DNA of 64,000 bases from Pseudomonas kermanshahensis (GCF_014269205.2 NZ_JABWRY020000001.1:1426001-1490000), one strand, 5' to 3'; shown: positions 29,288-39,545, counted from the stretch's first letter. Program-made: numbers and translations. The notes: generated from the sequence alone by a model not told the origin.

Positions 29288-30508
29288 TTACTTGCCTTCC
29301 CAGCGCTTGAGCACCAGGGTAGCGTTGGTGCCGCCGAAGCCGAAGCTGTTGCTCATGACCGTATCGATCTTGGCGTTTTCTTCGGTTTGACGCAGGATCG
29401 GCAGGTCGGCGACCTCCGGGTCCAGCTCGTCAATGTTGGCGGAGCCGGCGATGAAGTTGTTTTCCATCATCAGCAGGCAGTAGATCGCCTCGTGCACGCC
29501 AGCGGCGCCCAGCGAGTGGCCCGACAGGCTCTTGGTCGAGCTGATCTTCGGTGCCTTGTCGCCGAACACGGCGCGAACACCTTTGATCTCGGCAACGTCA
29601 CCGACCGGGGTCGAGGTGCCGTGGGTGTTCAGGTAGTCGATCGGGGTGTCGACGGTGGACAGCGCCTGCTGCATGCAGCGGATGGCGCCTTCGCCGCTTG
29701 GGGCAACCATGTCGTAGCCGTCGGAGGTCGCGCCGTAGCCGACGATTTCGGCGTAGATCTTGGCGCCACGGGCCAGAGCGTGCTCCAGCTCCTCGACCAC
29801 CACCATGCCGCCACCGCCCGCGATGACGAAGCCATCACGGTCGTTGTCGTAGGCGCGCGAGGCCAGTTCTGGGGTTTCGTTGCGCTTGGTCGACAGGGCG
29901 CCCATGGCATCGAACAGGAACGACTGGCTCCAATGCTCTTCTTCACCACCACCGGCGAAGACGATGTCTTGCTTGCCCCACTGGATTTGCTCCAGCGCGG
30001 TGCCGATGCAGTGTGCACTGGTGGCGCAGGCGGAGGAGATCGAGTAGTTCAGGCCCTTGATCTTGAACGGCGTGGCCAGGCAAGCCGAAACGGTGCTGCC
30101 CATGGTGCGGGTCACACGGTATGGGCCGACGCGCTTGACGCCTTTCTCGCGCAGGGTGTCCAGCGCTTCCATCTGGTTCAGGGTCGAGGCGCCGCCGGAG
30201 CCGGCAACCAGGCCGGTACGCGGGTTGGAAACCTGCTCTTCAGTCAGGCCGGCGTCCTTGATCGCGTCCTGCATCGCCAGGTAGGCGTAGGCCGCGGCGT
30301 GGCCGACGAAGCGGTAGACCTTGCGGTCGATCAGTTTTTCAAGGTTGAGGTCGATCGACCCGGAAACCTGGCTGCGCAGCCCCATTTCCTTGTATTCCGG
30401 GTTGAAACGGATACCCGGACGGCTGTTACGCAGGTTTTCGGTGACGGTCTCTTTGTCATTGCCCAGGCACGATACGATGCCCAGACCAGTGATAACGACG
30501 CGGCGCAT
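29288..30508 (-). CDS. fabB: 3-oxoacyl-ACP synthase I
   Basis: A 406-residue condensing enzyme that extends unsaturated acyl-ACP. The catalytic triad is C161 in [10 protein letters not shown]296 in NTHGTS and H331 in [10 protein letters not shown], with K326 nearby, in agreement with E. coli FabB (C163, H298, H333). It is translated after fabA with an 11-base gap, the usual Pseudomonas fabAB operon for unsaturated fatty acid synthesis. A bidirectional terminator follows. Confidence 0.98.
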   Translation of the reverse strand: MRRVVITGLGIVSCLGNDKETVTENLRNSRPGIRFNPEYKEMGLRSQVSGSIDLNLEKLIDRKVYRFVGHAAAYAYLAMQDAIKDAGLTEEQVSNPRTGLVAGSGGASTLNQMEALDTLREKGVKRVGPYRVTRTMGSTVSACLATPFKIKGLNYSISSACATSAHCIGTALEQIQWGKQDIVFAGGGEEEHWSQSFLFDAMGALSTKRNETPELASRAYDNDRDGFVIAGGGGMVVVEELEHALARGAKIYAEIVGYGATSDGYDMVAPSGEGAIRCMQQALSTVDTPIDYLNTHGTSTPVGDVAEIKGVRAVFGDKAPKISSTKSLSGHSLGAAGVHEAIYCLLMMENNFIAGSANIDELDPEVADLPILRQTEENAKIDTVMSNSFGFGGTNATLVLKRWEGK

Positions 30509-30519
30509 GCGAATAACCC

Positions 30520-31035
30520 TTAGAAATTGTCAGTGGAGGTGAACACGCCGACCCGCAGGGCTTCGGCGGTGTAGATCTCGCGGCCGTCGACGCTGACCGA
30601 GCCATCGGCGATGGCCATGTTCAGCTTGCCCTTCAGGACGCGCTTGATATGAATGTTGTAAGTGACTTTCTTGGCGGTCGGCAATACCTGGCCGAAGAAC
30701 TTCACTTCACCCGAACCCAGCGCACGGCCGCGGCCCGGCAGGCCTTGCCAGCCGAGGAAGAAACCGACCAGCTGCCACATGGCGTCAAGGCCCAGGCAGC
30801 CCGGCATCACCGGGTCGCCTTCGAAGTGACAGGCGAAGAACCACAGGTCCGGATTGATATCCAGCTCGGCGACCAATTCACCTTTGCCGTACTTGCCGCC
30901 TTCTTCGCTGATATGGGTGATGCGATCGACCATCAGCATGTTCGGCGCGGGCAGTTGCGCATTACCTGGGCCGAACAGCTCACCGCGACTGCAGCGCAGC
31001 AGGTCTTCCCGAGTAAAGGCGTGTTGTTTGGTCAT
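30520..31035 (-). CDS. fabA: 3-hydroxydecanoyl-ACP dehydratase/isomerase
   Basis: A 171-residue enzyme that dehydrates 3-hydroxydecanoyl-ACP and isomerises the double bond to cis-3, the branch point to unsaturated fatty acids. Active-site H70 ([15 protein letters not shown]) and D84 (LDAMWQLVG) are at the same numbers as in E. coli. GAGGAGC lies just before the ATG. It is the first gene of fabAB. The 207-base upstream gap has no gene and presumably holds its promoter; I could not pick a clear -35/-10 pair. Confidence 0.98.
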   Translation of the reverse strand: MTKQHAFTREDLLRCSRGELFGPGNAQLPAPNMLMVDRITHISEEGGKYGKGELVAELDINPDLWFFACHFEGDPVMPGCLGLDAMWQLVGFFLGWQGLPGRGRALGSGEVKFFGQVLPTAKKVTYNIHIKRVLKGKLNMAIADGSVSVDGREIYTAEALRVGVFTSTDNF

Positions 31036-31242
31036 GCGAGCTCCTCAATAACCCCCTGCGGCAGGGGATGAATCTTCCCGGCCGGCCCGAAAAGCGATGA
31101 CTCCGGGGCGGCAGCCTACAGGTAGACTATTGCGTTGTGGTGAAAGTCACAGTGCACCTGGCGAAAGAAGTACAGGTGTTCACTGAAACGTCTATTTTCA
31201 GGTCCGAAGAACGTCCTGTCCAGTCCTTAAGACTGCCGCACT

Positions 31243-33174
31243 TTAGCATTTATCGCCAGTCGCGGTTGTCTGACCGGGTAACCAGCGTTGCAGCGCCCGC
31301 TGCAGCTCGGTGCGGCGCAAGGGTTTGCTCAGGTAGTCGTCCATGCCCGCGGCCATGCAACGCTCACGGTCGCCCTGCAAGGCGTTAGCGGTCAAGGCGA
31401 TGATCGGCACGTGGATGCCGTTTGGCAGCAGGCGGATGCGCTGGGTGGCTTCATAGCCATCCAGGTTCGGCAACCGGCAGTCCATCAGAATGGCGGCGAA
31501 CGGTTGCTGGCTGACCTGTTCGACCGCCTGGATACCGTCTGCCGCCACGCTGACCTCAAGCCCCAGGCTGCGCAGCATGGCTTCGATGACGTTTTGGTTG
31601 ACCGGGTTGTCCTCCACCAGCAGCACCCGCTCGCTGCCGGTAAGTGGGCGCTGTTCACGCACCGCCCCGGGCAGTGGCGCCTGGGCCGGTGCGGCCAGGG
31701 CCAAGGGCATTTCCAGGGTAAAGGTCGAGCCCAGGCCTTCGCGGCTCTCACCGCGCAGCTTGCCGCCCATGCGTTCGGCCAGCGTACGTGCGATCGACAG
31801 GCCCAGGCCAGTGCCGCCATAGCGCCGGGAAATCGAGCTGTCGGCCTGCTGGAAGGCGACGAACATCATTTCCAGGCGGTCGCTGTCGATGCCGATACCG
31901 GTGTCGCGCACGCTGCAGGTGAACCACAGCAGTTGGCGGTCCAGCACCTGGCAGCGCGCTTCGACCTGCACCTGGCCCTGCTCGGTGAATTTCAGGGCAT
32001 TGCCGACAAGGTTCAGCAGAATCTGCCGAATACGCGTGGGGTCGCCGTTCACGTTCAGGTGCTCGATGCCCGTCGGCATGTTCAGGTGCAAGCCAAGGCC
32101 ACGTTGCTGGGCACTGTGCTGGAACGACTGGACACTGCTGGCGATCAGCTCGCCGAGGTTGAAGTCGATGCGCTCCAGCTCCAGTGCGGTGCGTTCGATG
32201 CGCGAGAAATCGAGAATGTCGTTGATGACCTTGAGCAGGTGCCCGGTGGACTCGCTGGCAACGGCGGTGTACTCGGCCTGCTCGCTGGTCAGCGGTGTGG
32301 TTTCGAGCAATTGCAGCATGCCCAGCACGCCATTCATGGGGGTGCGCAGCTCATGGCTCATCATCGCCAGGAAGTCCGACTTGGCCCGGTTGGCCTGTTC
32401 GGCTTCCTCGCGTGCCTGGGTCAACTGGGCGATGGCGCGCTTCTGCTCGTCACTGGCTTGCTCCAGGGCGTTGGCCAGGTTGTTGATGTGGTGCGCCAGA
32501 TGGCCCAGTTCACTGTCATCCACCACGGGCAGGGGCGTGTTGTACTCGCCTTGCTGAATGGCCTTGACCGCGTGGCCCATGTCGCTGATCGGCTTGGCCA
32601 GGCTCATGGCCAGGCGGCGGGCCAGCAGGAAGGTGAACAGCAGGGCGAACAAGGCCAGGATGCCCGCCTTGATGACGATTTCCTGCTGGCGCTGGCTGAA
32701 GGCGTCATCGGACATGCCGACGATCACCCGCCCCAGGTAGTCGTCGCCAATGGCCGGCGTGGAGGTGTTGCCGGGCTGCAGGAAGTCGGTGTCCAAGCGA
32801 ATTTGCTGAAGGCGGATCGGCGCTTGGAACACTTCCACCTGCTGTGCGCGGTTGGCGCTTTCGTCGGACTGCTCGACGTAGACCAGGATGTGGTTGCGGC
32901 TGTCCTGCACTTCGAGAAAGCGCACGTGCGGAATGCTCAGGGTGGCGCGCATCAGCCCTTCGAGCACCTCGTTGTTGCCCGAGATAACCCCGTATTCGGA
33001 GGCGGGCGCCAGCTGGTTGGCGATCAGTTGGCCGGTGTGGTTGAGTTCCTGGCGCAAGTCCTGGATACGCACGAAGGTAAAGAAGCTGATCAGCAGCAAG
33101 GTCAGCAGCAGGGCCGGGCCAAGGCTGATGATCTGGGTGCGGGTGTGGATGTCCCAGCTCAGGCGTCTGCTCAT
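31243..33174 (-). CDS. Hybrid sensor histidine kinase
   Basis: A 643-residue inner-membrane kinase. TM1 is about 15-36, a periplasmic sensor of about 130 residues follows (37-166), TM2 is about 168-188, then HAMP (189-243). The HisKA domain has phospho-acceptor H274 in [11 protein letters not shown]. The HATPase domain has [17 protein letters not shown] and GGTGLGL. The C-terminal receiver has D565 in [11 protein letters not shown] and lysine in YLSKPL. There is no Hpt domain and no response-regulator gene nearby. Its start overlaps the stop of a periplasmic binding-protein gene by four bases, and that gene in turn overlaps a TonB receptor gene, so the three are one unit. Confidence 0.93.
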   Translation of the reverse strand: MSRRLSWDIHTRTQIISLGPALLLTLLLISFFTFVRIQDLRQELNHTGQLIANQLAPASEYGVISGNNEVLEGLMRATLSIPHVRFLEVQDSRNHILVYVEQSDESANRAQQVEVFQAPIRLQQIRLDTDFLQPGNTSTPAIGDDYLGRVIVGMSDDAFSQRQQEIVIKAGILALFALLFTFLLARRLAMSLAKPISDMGHAVKAIQQGEYNTPLPVVDDSELGHLAHHINNLANALEQASDEQKRAIAQLTQAREEAEQANRAKSDFLAMMSHELRTPMNGVLGMLQLLETTPLTSEQAEYTAVASESTGHLLKVINDILDFSRIERTALELERIDFNLGELIASSVQSFQHSAQQRGLGLHLNMPTGIEHLNVNGDPTRIRQILLNLVGNALKFTEQGQVQVEARCQVLDRQLLWFTCSVRDTGIGIDSDRLEMMFVAFQQADSSISRRYGGTGLGLSIARTLAERMGGKLRGESREGLGSTFTLEMPLALAAPAQAPLPGAVREQRPLTGSERVLLVEDNPVNQNVIEAMLRSLGLEVSVAADGIQAVEQVSQQPFAAILMDCRLPNLDGYEATQRIRLLPNGIHVPIIALTANALQGDRERCMAAGMDDYLSKPLRRTELQRALQRWLPGQTTATGDKC

Positions 33175-34061
33175 GGGGTGGATTCTCCTTCGGCCAGGGC
33201 CTTGGCAGCGGCGTTCGGGTCGATCGGTTCAAGGCCTAGGGCGCGTGCCACCTGCTGGTTGCCACTGACGCCGTAGCGCGCCGGGTAAAGGCTTCGCGGC
33301 CAGCGCGCGGGTGGCTGGTCGAGCAAATGGTCGAGCACGGCCAGCCAGTCGTCCTGGTCGCTGTAGGTGCTGGCCAGGGCGCCTGCGCGAACGAAGCCGG
33401 CATTTGGGCCAATCAACGCCATTTGCCGGCCGTAGCTGCTGAGCAGCAGGTTTTTCGCCGTCTTGGGGTTGTACAGAGCGGGGTCGTCGAGGCCCAGCAG
33501 TACATCGCTGTTGCCTAACAGCTGTTGCAAGGGCCGGCTGTCACGTTGGTCGGGCCAGTCCTGGGCAATGATCTCCAGGCCCAGCGGGCGGGCGGCATGG
33601 CGCAGTTCATCGAGCAAAAAGGCACTTTGCCTACCGTAAAGCACACCGATGCGTTGCGCCTGAGGCAGCAGGTAGCGCGCCAGGCGCAGTTGCCGGGCCA
33701 GGGGCGGGTCGCTCCACAGCAGCGTCAGGAAGGGGGGGCGCGACTTTCCCAGGCGCTGTTCAGCCTGTACTCGGCTGACGCGCATGGCCAATGCTGGTGG
33801 CCCGGCGTTTTCACTCAGGCGCCAGTCCAGCGCGGCACTGTCAAGCAGCACCAGGCGTTGATCGGCCTTGAGCTGGCTTGGGCGGGGCAAGTCGGCAGTG
33901 GTTTGGAAGCGCACCCGATCATGCGGGCGATGGCTTTCGAATGCGGCGACGAAACTGCGAATGCCGGGCTGATCCTCGCCACCGACCAGCAAGATTTCAC
34001 CGGCGGACAGCGGCCCCAGGGGCCACAGGCAAAGCAGCAGCACGCGCAGCAGGCGGGCCAT
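33171..34061 (-). CDS. Exported ABC-type substrate-binding-like protein
   Basis: A 296-residue exported protein with a signal peptide (about 1-20). Its body resembles periplasmic binding proteins of the ABC_sub_bind kind: SEIGV-like [40 protein letters not shown] and [26 protein letters not shown] are the recognisable stretches. No transporter permease is encoded nearby. It overlaps the TonB receptor stop by one base and the kinase start by four, so it likely delivers or presents a ligand to the kinase sensor, as LuxP does for LuxQ. The ligand is unknown. Confidence 0.75.
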   Translation of the reverse strand: MARLLRVLLLCLWPLGPLSAGEILLVGGEDQPGIRSFVAAFESHRPHDRVRFQTTADLPRPSQLKADQRLVLLDSAALDWRLSENAGPPALAMRVSRVQAEQRLGKSRPPFLTLLWSDPPLARQLRLARYLLPQAQRIGVLYGRQSAFLLDELRHAARPLGLEIIAQDWPDQRDSRPLQQLLGNSDVLLGLDDPALYNPKTAKNLLLSSYGRQMALIGPNAGFVRAGALASTYSDQDDWLAVLDHLLDQPPARWPRSLYPARYGVSGNQQVARALGLEPIDPNAAAKALAEGESTP

Positions 34062-36208
34062 CAGAACTCCAGCTCCGCGCTGACACTCAGGCGGTGGCGG
34101 CTGTCGTAGCGGTTTTGCAGCGCAGTCGTGGGCTCATCGTCCAGGCGCTGTTGCCACAGCGCCGCCAGCTCAAGGTTGCTGCCCTGCACCCGGAAGCGCT
34201 TGGCCAGGCGCAGGTCCAGGCGCTCGTAGCGGTACTGGTTGAGGGCATCGTCACCGTAGTAGAACAGCGCACTCGACCAGCCGTCGCCCCACTCGCGCAT
34301 CCAGCCCGCCGAGCCGCTGTTGCGGGCGCTGAGGCGGCGGTCGTCGGGGTTGCTGGCCCAGGCGTCGACGTAGGCGTAGGTCACGCGCAGGCGGTCACGC
34401 AGGGTGGGGCGCCAGTCCAGTTGCGCCTCGCTGCCGGTAAAGCGCGCCTTGTTGCTGTTGCTGGCGATGTACTGGTTGTTCTTCAAAGGCTCGCTGATCA
34501 TTCCGGTGATCTCGTCGTAGAACAGCTTCACATCCATGCTCAGGTCGATGTCGCTGAAATAGCCGTTGTAGCCCAGTTCGCGCGAGCGCATGCGCTCTTG
34601 CTCGAGGTCGCCCGGGCCGCGGGTCTTGACGAAATACTCACCGTGCGGCTGGCCAAACGCACTGGGGTTGAGGTTTTTGACCGTGTAGCTCCAGTTGACG
34701 TTGTTCTCGAACATGTCGGGGGAGCGTACCGCTTCGGAATAGACAGCACGCAGGCCATGGCGCGGGGTGATCAAGTAGTTGACCGCCACCCGTGGGGTCA
34801 GCGAACTGCCAGACAGGCGCGCGTCTTCGAACATCGCCCCGCCCTGGATGATCCAGTGTTCGTCGGCCCGCCATTCCAACTGGCCGAACAGGCGCCAGGT
34901 CTGGTCGACGAGGCTGCCATTGAAGTACGTCTGCGAGTCGGCACGATCATAGCGGTAGTTCATGCCGCTGAGCAGGCGCAGGCTGTCGGTCAGGCTCAGG
35001 GTGTCCTGGATTTCCAGGTCGTAGCGGGTTTCGCGGGTGCTCTGGTCGACATCGCCGCAGACCACATCGCGGCCACCTTGGTTGTTCCACTGGTCCTTGA
35101 TGGCATCGACCAGCGCCTGTTCTTCGGGGTTGCTGCTGCGCGGTGGATCGTTTGCGCCGCGCGCCACCAGCTCGGCAAAGTTCGGGTTCAACTGCCACAG
35201 GCGGGTCAGCTCTGGGCTGAACGACAGCGCCGCATCGCAGGCGCGCCAGACTTGCTGGCGGTCGAAGTGCTGGGCCGAACCCTGGACGTAAAGGCTGTGC
35301 TCGGGGTTGAAGTCGATGTTCCAGCGTACCGAACCCGCGTAATCCTTGGCGTTGGCGTCGGTGTTGTCGCCGCGCTCGGTGACGTAGGGGAACACCGGCT
35401 GGTAGGTATAGGGGCGCTGGTTGCTGCCTTCCTTGGCCGCCAATTGCCATTCCAGGGTCTGGTCGGGGGCCAGGGTGTGGCTGGCGCTGAGGTTGAAGCG
35501 GGTGAGGCGGCGGCTGTCACGGTAGTCCTGGCCGTACTGGTCCTGATCGAAGCCATCGTCTTGCTGGCCGGACACCGACAGGCGCATGTCGCCGCCATCC
35601 CAGCCAAAACCATGGCTGGCGTAGAAATCGTTGATGCCATCCTCGCCGCGGGTGACCTTGAGGCGCGTGCCATGGCTGTCCGCCGGGTTGCGGGTGAGGA
35701 TGTTGACTACGGCCATCAAGGCGTTGGCGCCATAGCTGACTGTGTTGGGGCCGCGGAACACCTCGATGCGCTCGATGTCTTCCATGGCCAGGGGGATGTC
35801 GCTCCAGTCCACCGTCGCCAGGCCCGCGCGGTACACCGAGCGGCCATCGATCAGCACCTGCATGCGCCGCGCATCGTTGACGTTGCTGCCATGGTAGTTG
35901 ACCGTCGGCTGGTTGCCGGCGCCGTAGCCGATCATCATGCCCGGCACCAGGCGCAGCAGTTCGGGGATATCGCGGGCGCCGCTGGCGCGGATCAGCTCAC
36001 TGTCGAGCACCGTCATGCTGCCAGGGACCGCTGCCGGGGATTGTTTGAGCCGGGTGGCGGTCAGAACCTGCGGCAGGTCGGCGTTGTCGATGAACAGATC
36101 GTCGGCCATGGCCGGGCCGCCGAGCAGGGCAGTCAGAAGCAGAAGACGCGGGTAAGGAGGCGTGCCTGGGAACACGGTACGACCTTGTTTCAGGGATGAA
36201 ACAGGCAT
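34061..36208 (-). CDS. TonB-dependent outer-membrane receptor
   Basis: A 715-residue receptor with a signal peptide ending AMA, a TonB-box-like start (about 44-50, LPQVLTATRLKQ), a plug domain (PGSMTVLDSELIRASGARDI through IERIEVFRGPNTVSYGANA) and a 22-strand barrel ending in a C-terminal Phe. It lacks the extra signalling domain found in receptors that work with ECF sigma factors, so it should signal, if at all, through the binding protein and kinase encoded next to it. The start is uncertain: the ATG at 36208 has a weak ribosome site, while a GTG at 36175 has AAGG at ideal spacing and gives a shorter, more usual signal peptide. Substrate unknown. Confidence 0.88.
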   Translation of the reverse strand: MPVSSLKQGRTVFPGTPPYPRLLLLTALLGGPAMADDLFIDNADLPQVLTATRLKQSPAAVPGSMTVLDSELIRASGARDIPELLRLVPGMMIGYGAGNQPTVNYHGSNVNDARRMQVLIDGRSVYRAGLATVDWSDIPLAMEDIERIEVFRGPNTVSYGANALMAVVNILTRNPADSHGTRLKVTRGEDGINDFYASHGFGWDGGDMRLSVSGQQDDGFDQDQYGQDYRDSRRLTRFNLSASHTLAPDQTLEWQLAAKEGSNQRPYTYQPVFPYVTERGDNTDANAKDYAGSVRWNIDFNPEHSLYVQGSAQHFDRQQVWRACDAALSFSPELTRLWQLNPNFAELVARGANDPPRSSNPEEQALVDAIKDQWNNQGGRDVVCGDVDQSTRETRYDLEIQDTLSLTDSLRLLSGMNYRYDRADSQTYFNGSLVDQTWRLFGQLEWRADEHWIIQGGAMFEDARLSGSSLTPRVAVNYLITPRHGLRAVYSEAVRSPDMFENNVNWSYTVKNLNPSAFGQPHGEYFVKTRGPGDLEQERMRSRELGYNGYFSDIDLSMDVKLFYDEITGMISEPLKNNQYIASNSNKARFTGSEAQLDWRPTLRDRLRVTYAYVDAWASNPDDRRLSARNSGSAGWMREWGDGWSSALFYYGDDALNQYRYERLDLRLAKRFRVQGSNLELAALWQQRLDDEPTTALQNRYDSRHRLSVSAELEF
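36186..36203. promoter_or_regulatory. Perfect TGTTTCA dyad at the receptor start
   Basis: TGTTTCA-GGGA-TGAAACA is a perfect seven-base inverted repeat. It lies inside the first codons if the receptor starts at 36208, but just upstream if it starts at the GTG at 36175. An operator is plausible in the second case. Confidence 0.35.
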
Positions 36209-36345
36209 GTTAACCGACCGCAGGGCTTTTGCCAGTGATCTGGGTTTCCTTGCCGGCCCTTTCGTAGGCGCTGGCACTGGCCCTGTCGAATACGCACCGT
36301 ATAATGCAGCGTCGCCACTTAACTTTTGGCTTTAACGGATTAGAT

Positions 36346-37371
36346 ATGACTGAACAGCAGCCTGTTGCAGTTCTGGGAGGCGGCAGCTTCGGCACCGCCG
36401 TGGCGAACCTGCTGGCGGAAAACGGTGTGCCGGTGCGCCAATGGATGCGCGACCCCGAGCAGGCCGAGGCCATGCGTGTCAACCGCGAGAACCCACGCTA
36501 CCTCAAAGGCATTCGCCTGCACGACGGCGTAGAGCCGGTCAACGACCTGCTGGCCACCTTGCAGGCCTGCGACCTGGTGTTTGTCGCCTTGCCGTCGAGC
36601 GCCTTGCGCAGCGTGCTGGCGCCCCATGCCGAGTTGTTGCGCGGCAAGGGGCTGGTCAGCCTGACCAAGGGCATTGAGGCGCAGAGCTTCAAGCTGATGA
36701 GCCAGATCATCGAAGAAATCGCACCTCAAGCCCGCATCGGCGTCCTGTCGGGGCCAAACCTGGCCCGTGAAATCGCCGAACATGCGCTGACCGCCACCGT
36801 GGTCGCCAGCGAAGACGAACAACTCTGCCAACAGGTGCAGGCCGTATTGCACGGGCGTACCTTCCGCGTCTACGCAAGTGCCGACCGCTTCGGGGTCGAA
36901 CTGGGCGGGGCACTGAAAAACGTCTACGCCATTATTGCCGGCATGGCCGTGGCCCTGGGCATGGGCGAGAACACCAAGAGCATGCTGATCACCCGTGCAC
37001 TGGCCGAAATGACCCGCTTCGCCGTGAGCCAGGGTGCCAACCCCATGACCTTCCTGGGCCTGGCCGGTGTCGGTGACCTGATCGTTACCTGTTCCTCGCC
37101 CAAGAGCCGCAACTACCAGGTCGGCCACGCCCTGGGCCAAGGCCTGAGCCTGGAGCAGGCCGTCAATCGCCTGGGCGAAGTGGCCGAAGGGGTGAACACC
37201 CTGAAGGTGCTCAAGGCCAAGGCGCAGGAAGTTCAGGTGTACATGCCGCTGGTGGCGGGCCTGCACGCCATCCTGTTCGAGGGCCGTACCTTGAACCAGG
37301 TGATCGAGCACCTGATGCGCGCCGAGCCCAAGACCGACGTCGATTTCATTTCTATCAGTGGTTTTAATTAA
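36346..37371 (+). CDS. gpsA: Glycerol-3-phosphate dehydrogenase [NAD(P)+]
   Basis: A 341-residue enzyme that reduces dihydroxyacetone phosphate to sn-glycerol 3-phosphate for phospholipid synthesis. The nucleotide-binding motif [10 protein letters not shown] is near the N-terminus, the catalytic lysine lies in [10 protein letters not shown], and [14 protein letters not shown] and NYQVGHALG are conserved. An upstream in-frame ATG at 36304 overlaps a likely -10 box (TATAAT at 36300-36305), so the ATG at 36346 is the start. It is followed 36 bases later by a DUF4389 gene and then sixA. Confidence 0.97.
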   Translation: MTEQQPVAVLGGGSFGTAVANLLAENGVPVRQWMRDPEQAEAMRVNRENPRYLKGIRLHDGVEPVNDLLATLQACDLVFVALPSSALRSVLAPHAELLRGKGLVSLTKGIEAQSFKLMSQIIEEIAPQARIGVLSGPNLAREIAEHALTATVVASEDEQLCQQVQAVLHGRTFRVYASADRFGVELGGALKNVYAIIAGMAVALGMGENTKSMLITRALAEMTRFAVSQGANPMTFLGLAGVGDLIVTCSSPKSRNYQVGHALGQGLSLEQAVNRLGEVAEGVNTLKVLKAKAQEVQVYMPLVAGLHAILFEGRTLNQVIEHLMRAEPKTDVDFISISGFN

Positions 37372-37407
37372 GCCGTCAGCGGCTTCGGCCCGAACAAGGA
37401 GCGACAC

Positions 37408-37755
37408 ATGAACGATACGCCCGAACGCGCCCAGCGCGAGTCGATCATCCTGCGGGTGCTGTGGATGTTGGTGTTTCTGGTGGCCTGGCAATTGGCCGAG
37501 CTGCTGTTGGGCGGCCTGGTGCTGGTACAGCTGATCTACCGCCTGATCTACGGCGCCCCCAGCGCCAGCCTGATGAACTTCGGCGATAGCCTCAGCCAGT
37601 ACCTGGCGCAGATCGGCCGCTTCGGCAGCTTCCACAGCGACCAGAAGCCTTGGCCATTCGCCGACTGGCCAGCCCCGCGCGCCCCGGAAGGTGAGGCGCC
37701 CCATGCTGTGGCACCCGCGCCGCACCCGGTGCGTGACGAAGAGCCCAAGCTGTGA
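37408..37755 (+). CDS. DUF4389 membrane protein
   Basis: A 115-residue protein with one long or two short hydrophobic segments (about 14-50: ILRVLWMLVFLVAWQLAELL and LVLVQLIYRLIYG), then a YLAQIGRFGSFHSDQKPWPF stretch and a Pro/Ala/Glu-rich tail. This matches DUF4389, whose function is unknown. It lies between gpsA and sixA; its TGA overlaps the GTG start of sixA by four bases, so the two are coupled. Confidence 0.88.
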   Translation: MNDTPERAQRESIILRVLWMLVFLVAWQLAELLLGGLVLVQLIYRLIYGAPSASLMNFGDSLSQYLAQIGRFGSFHSDQKPWPFADWPAPRAPEGEAPHAVAPAPHPVRDEEPKL

Positions 37756-38210
37756 AGCTGTGGGTGCTGCGCCACGGTGAGGCAGAGCCTCGGGCCAACA
37801 GCGACGCCGAACGCCGTCTGACCAGCCATGGTCGCGAGCAGGTGCTGCACAGTGCCGCGCGCCTGCTTGGGCAGCCGTTGCAGGCCATCATCGCCAGCCC
37901 TTATGTCCGTGCCCAGCAAACGGCAGCGCTGGTGCATGACACCTTGGATTTCCCCGAGCCAGTGCGCACCGTGGCCTGGCTGACGCCGGACAGCAATGTG
38001 CAGCAGGTGATCGGTGAAATCGAAAAGCTCGGCCTGGAGCATGTGCTGTTGGTTAGCCACCAACCACTGGTGGGGGCCTTGGTCTGTGCCCTGGAGCATG
38101 GCCATGTACAGCAACCGGCGCCCATGAGCACCGCCAGCCTGGCGGAGCTGGAAGGGGAGTGGCCGTTGGCAGGCCTGATGACCTTGCGCGCAATCAGTTC
38201 GCCAGCCTGA
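37752..38210 (+). CDS. sixA: Phosphohistidine phosphatase SixA
   Basis: A 152-residue small histidine phosphatase. The phospho-acceptor histidine is H8 in LRHGEAE, and the second catalytic His is in LLVSHQPLVG. SixA removes phosphate from histidines of Hpt-type domains (ArcB) and of the nitrogen phosphotransferase system in E. coli. It starts with GTG inside the stop of the DUF4389 gene. A hybrid kinase of the type that needs an Hpt partner is encoded 5 kb upstream; a link is possible but only by proximity. Confidence 0.93.
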   Translation: MKLWVLRHGEAEPRANSDAERRLTSHGREQVLHSAARLLGQPLQAIIASPYVRAQQTAALVHDTLDFPEPVRTVAWLTPDSNVQQVIGEIEKLGLEHVLLVSHQPLVGALVCALEHGHVQQPAPMSTASLAELEGEWPLAGLMTLRAISSPA

Positions 38211-38308
38211 CGCCGCTTGGCAACTGGCATTTCTGCCAGTTGCCGCTTCACTCGACCGCTTGCTAGCGTGGCGCCACATCGAATGAGTGGCCAGGCAGGG
38301 AGCAGTTG

Positions 38309-38662
38309 ATGAAGGGTGATATGCAAGCGCTGTTACGTTCACTGGACTTGCAACCCACAGTAGACAAAGTGCAGGAAGGCGTGGTGCTGGACTTTGCCCA
38401 GTACAGCGTGTTGCGCGACTCGGCCGACGCCAAGCTTTACCACCTGATGGGCAAGGTGGGCGATGCTAAAGACGACCTGGGCGAGCTGCAGGAAGCCTGC
38501 CTGCGGGTGTCCCGCTTGCTGCAGACCAGTTGCCTGGCGCTGCGCCGATTGCAGCTCGACTATGAGGACCAGTGCCTGGCGCGTGAAGTGCTCGAGAGCC
38601 AGCTGGCCTATATGCAGGCCTGCCTGCAGCGTTCGCTGGCCAGTTTTGTGCGTACCCGATGA
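38309..38662 (+). CDS. Small helical protein of unknown function
   Basis: A 117-residue soluble protein with no recognised domain. It has no signal peptide or membrane segment, is rich in Leu, Gln, Asp and Arg, and is probably all helical with a coiled-coil tendency in its second half (EACLRVSRLLQTSCLALRRL, then DYEDQCLAREVLESQLAYMQ). AGGGAG precedes the ATG at 38309; the adjacent TTG is less likely. It stands between sixA and two alpha/beta hydrolases, with about 95 bases on either side. Confidence 0.65.
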   Translation: MKGDMQALLRSLDLQPTVDKVQEGVVLDFAQYSVLRDSADAKLYHLMGKVGDAKDDLGELQEACLRVSRLLQTSCLALRRLQLDYEDQCLAREVLESQLAYMQACLQRSLASFVRTR

Positions 38663-38756
38663 CCTGATAGCCCTCGCCGATGACCTTTCCGGACATTGCC
38701 GAGCGGCCCCGCGATGCCGACAATGGGCCATCCTCCCACCGTCCGGACCAGGCGCC

Positions 38757-39545
38757 ATGTCGCAGCACATCTTCTTTGCCCACGCCAATGGTTTCCCGTC
38801 TGCCACCTACGGCAAGCTGTTCGCTGCCCTGGCGCCGGACTATCACGTTCACCACCTGCCCCAGCATGCCCACGACCCGCGCTTCCCGGTGAATGAAAAC
38901 TGGCAGAACCTGGTCGATGAACTGCTGCACCACCTGGCGCAGCAGGACGCGCCGGTCTGGGGGGTTGGCCATTCGTTGGGCGGGGTATTGCACTTGCATG
39001 CCGCCTTGCGTTGCCCCGAGTATTACCGCGGGGTGGTGATGCTCGACTCGCCGGTGTTGACCCGCGCCGATCAGTGGCTGCTGCGCACTGCCAAGCGTTT
39101 TGGCTTTATCGACCGCATCACCCCGGCCGGCCGCACTTTGGGGCGGCGCGAGGCGTTTGCCGATCGCGACAGCGCACGGGACTATTTTGCCAGCAAACGC
39201 TTGTTCCGCCACTTTGACCCCGACTGCCTGGAAGCCTACCTGGAGCATGGCTTGGAGCCCGCGCAAGAAGGGCTGCGCCTGCGTTTCGACCCGGCTACCG
39301 AGATCAGTATCTACCGCAGCATCCCCCACGCCAGCCCAGCGCCTGCCCGGCAACTGCAGGTACCACTGGCGATGGTGCGCGGCGAGCGCAGCAACGTGAT
39401 CCGCCGGCACCACACGCTGGCCGTGCGCGGCATGGCCAAAGGCGAGTACCACAGCGTGCCGTGCGGGCATATGTTCCCCTTGGAACGCCCGACCGACACC
39501 GCCAGCCTGATCAAGGGCCTGTTCGACCGTTGGAGCCACGAATGA
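38757..39545 (+). CDS. Alpha/beta hydrolase
   Basis: A 262-residue hydrolase. The nucleophile is S73 in GVGHSLGG, and the catalytic His is probably in PCGHMFPLERP near the C-terminus; FFAHANGFPSATY gives the oxyanion region. The fold belongs to the general alpha/beta-hydrolase-6 group and the substrate is unknown. The open frame extends upstream to 38463 over the previous gene, but the ATG at 38757 gives the family start. Its stop overlaps the start of a second alpha/beta hydrolase (ATGA), so the pair is co-translated. Confidence 0.88.
   Translation: MSQHIFFAHANGFPSATYGKLFAALAPDYHVHHLPQHAHDPRFPVNENWQNLVDELLHHLAQQDAPVWGVGHSLGGVLHLHAALRCPEYYRGVVMLDSPVLTRADQWLLRTAKRFGFIDRITPAGRTLGRREAFADRDSARDYFASKRLFRHFDPDCLEAYLEHGLEPAQEGLRLRFDPATEISIYRSIPHASPAPARQLQVPLAMVRGERSNVIRRHHTLAVRGMAKGEYHSVPCGHMFPLERPTDTASLIKGLFDRWSHE

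Noticed and set aside
31167..31186. DesT-like operator upstream of fabA
   Set aside because: On the minus strand one AGTGAAC half-site is present, but the second half is poorly matched, and I cannot confirm the consensus from memory.
33878..36199. A 773-codon plus-strand frame opposite the TonB receptor
   Set aside because: Runs antisense to a receptor with all its domains; the translated sequence is Ala/Val/Gln/Arg-rich without motifs.
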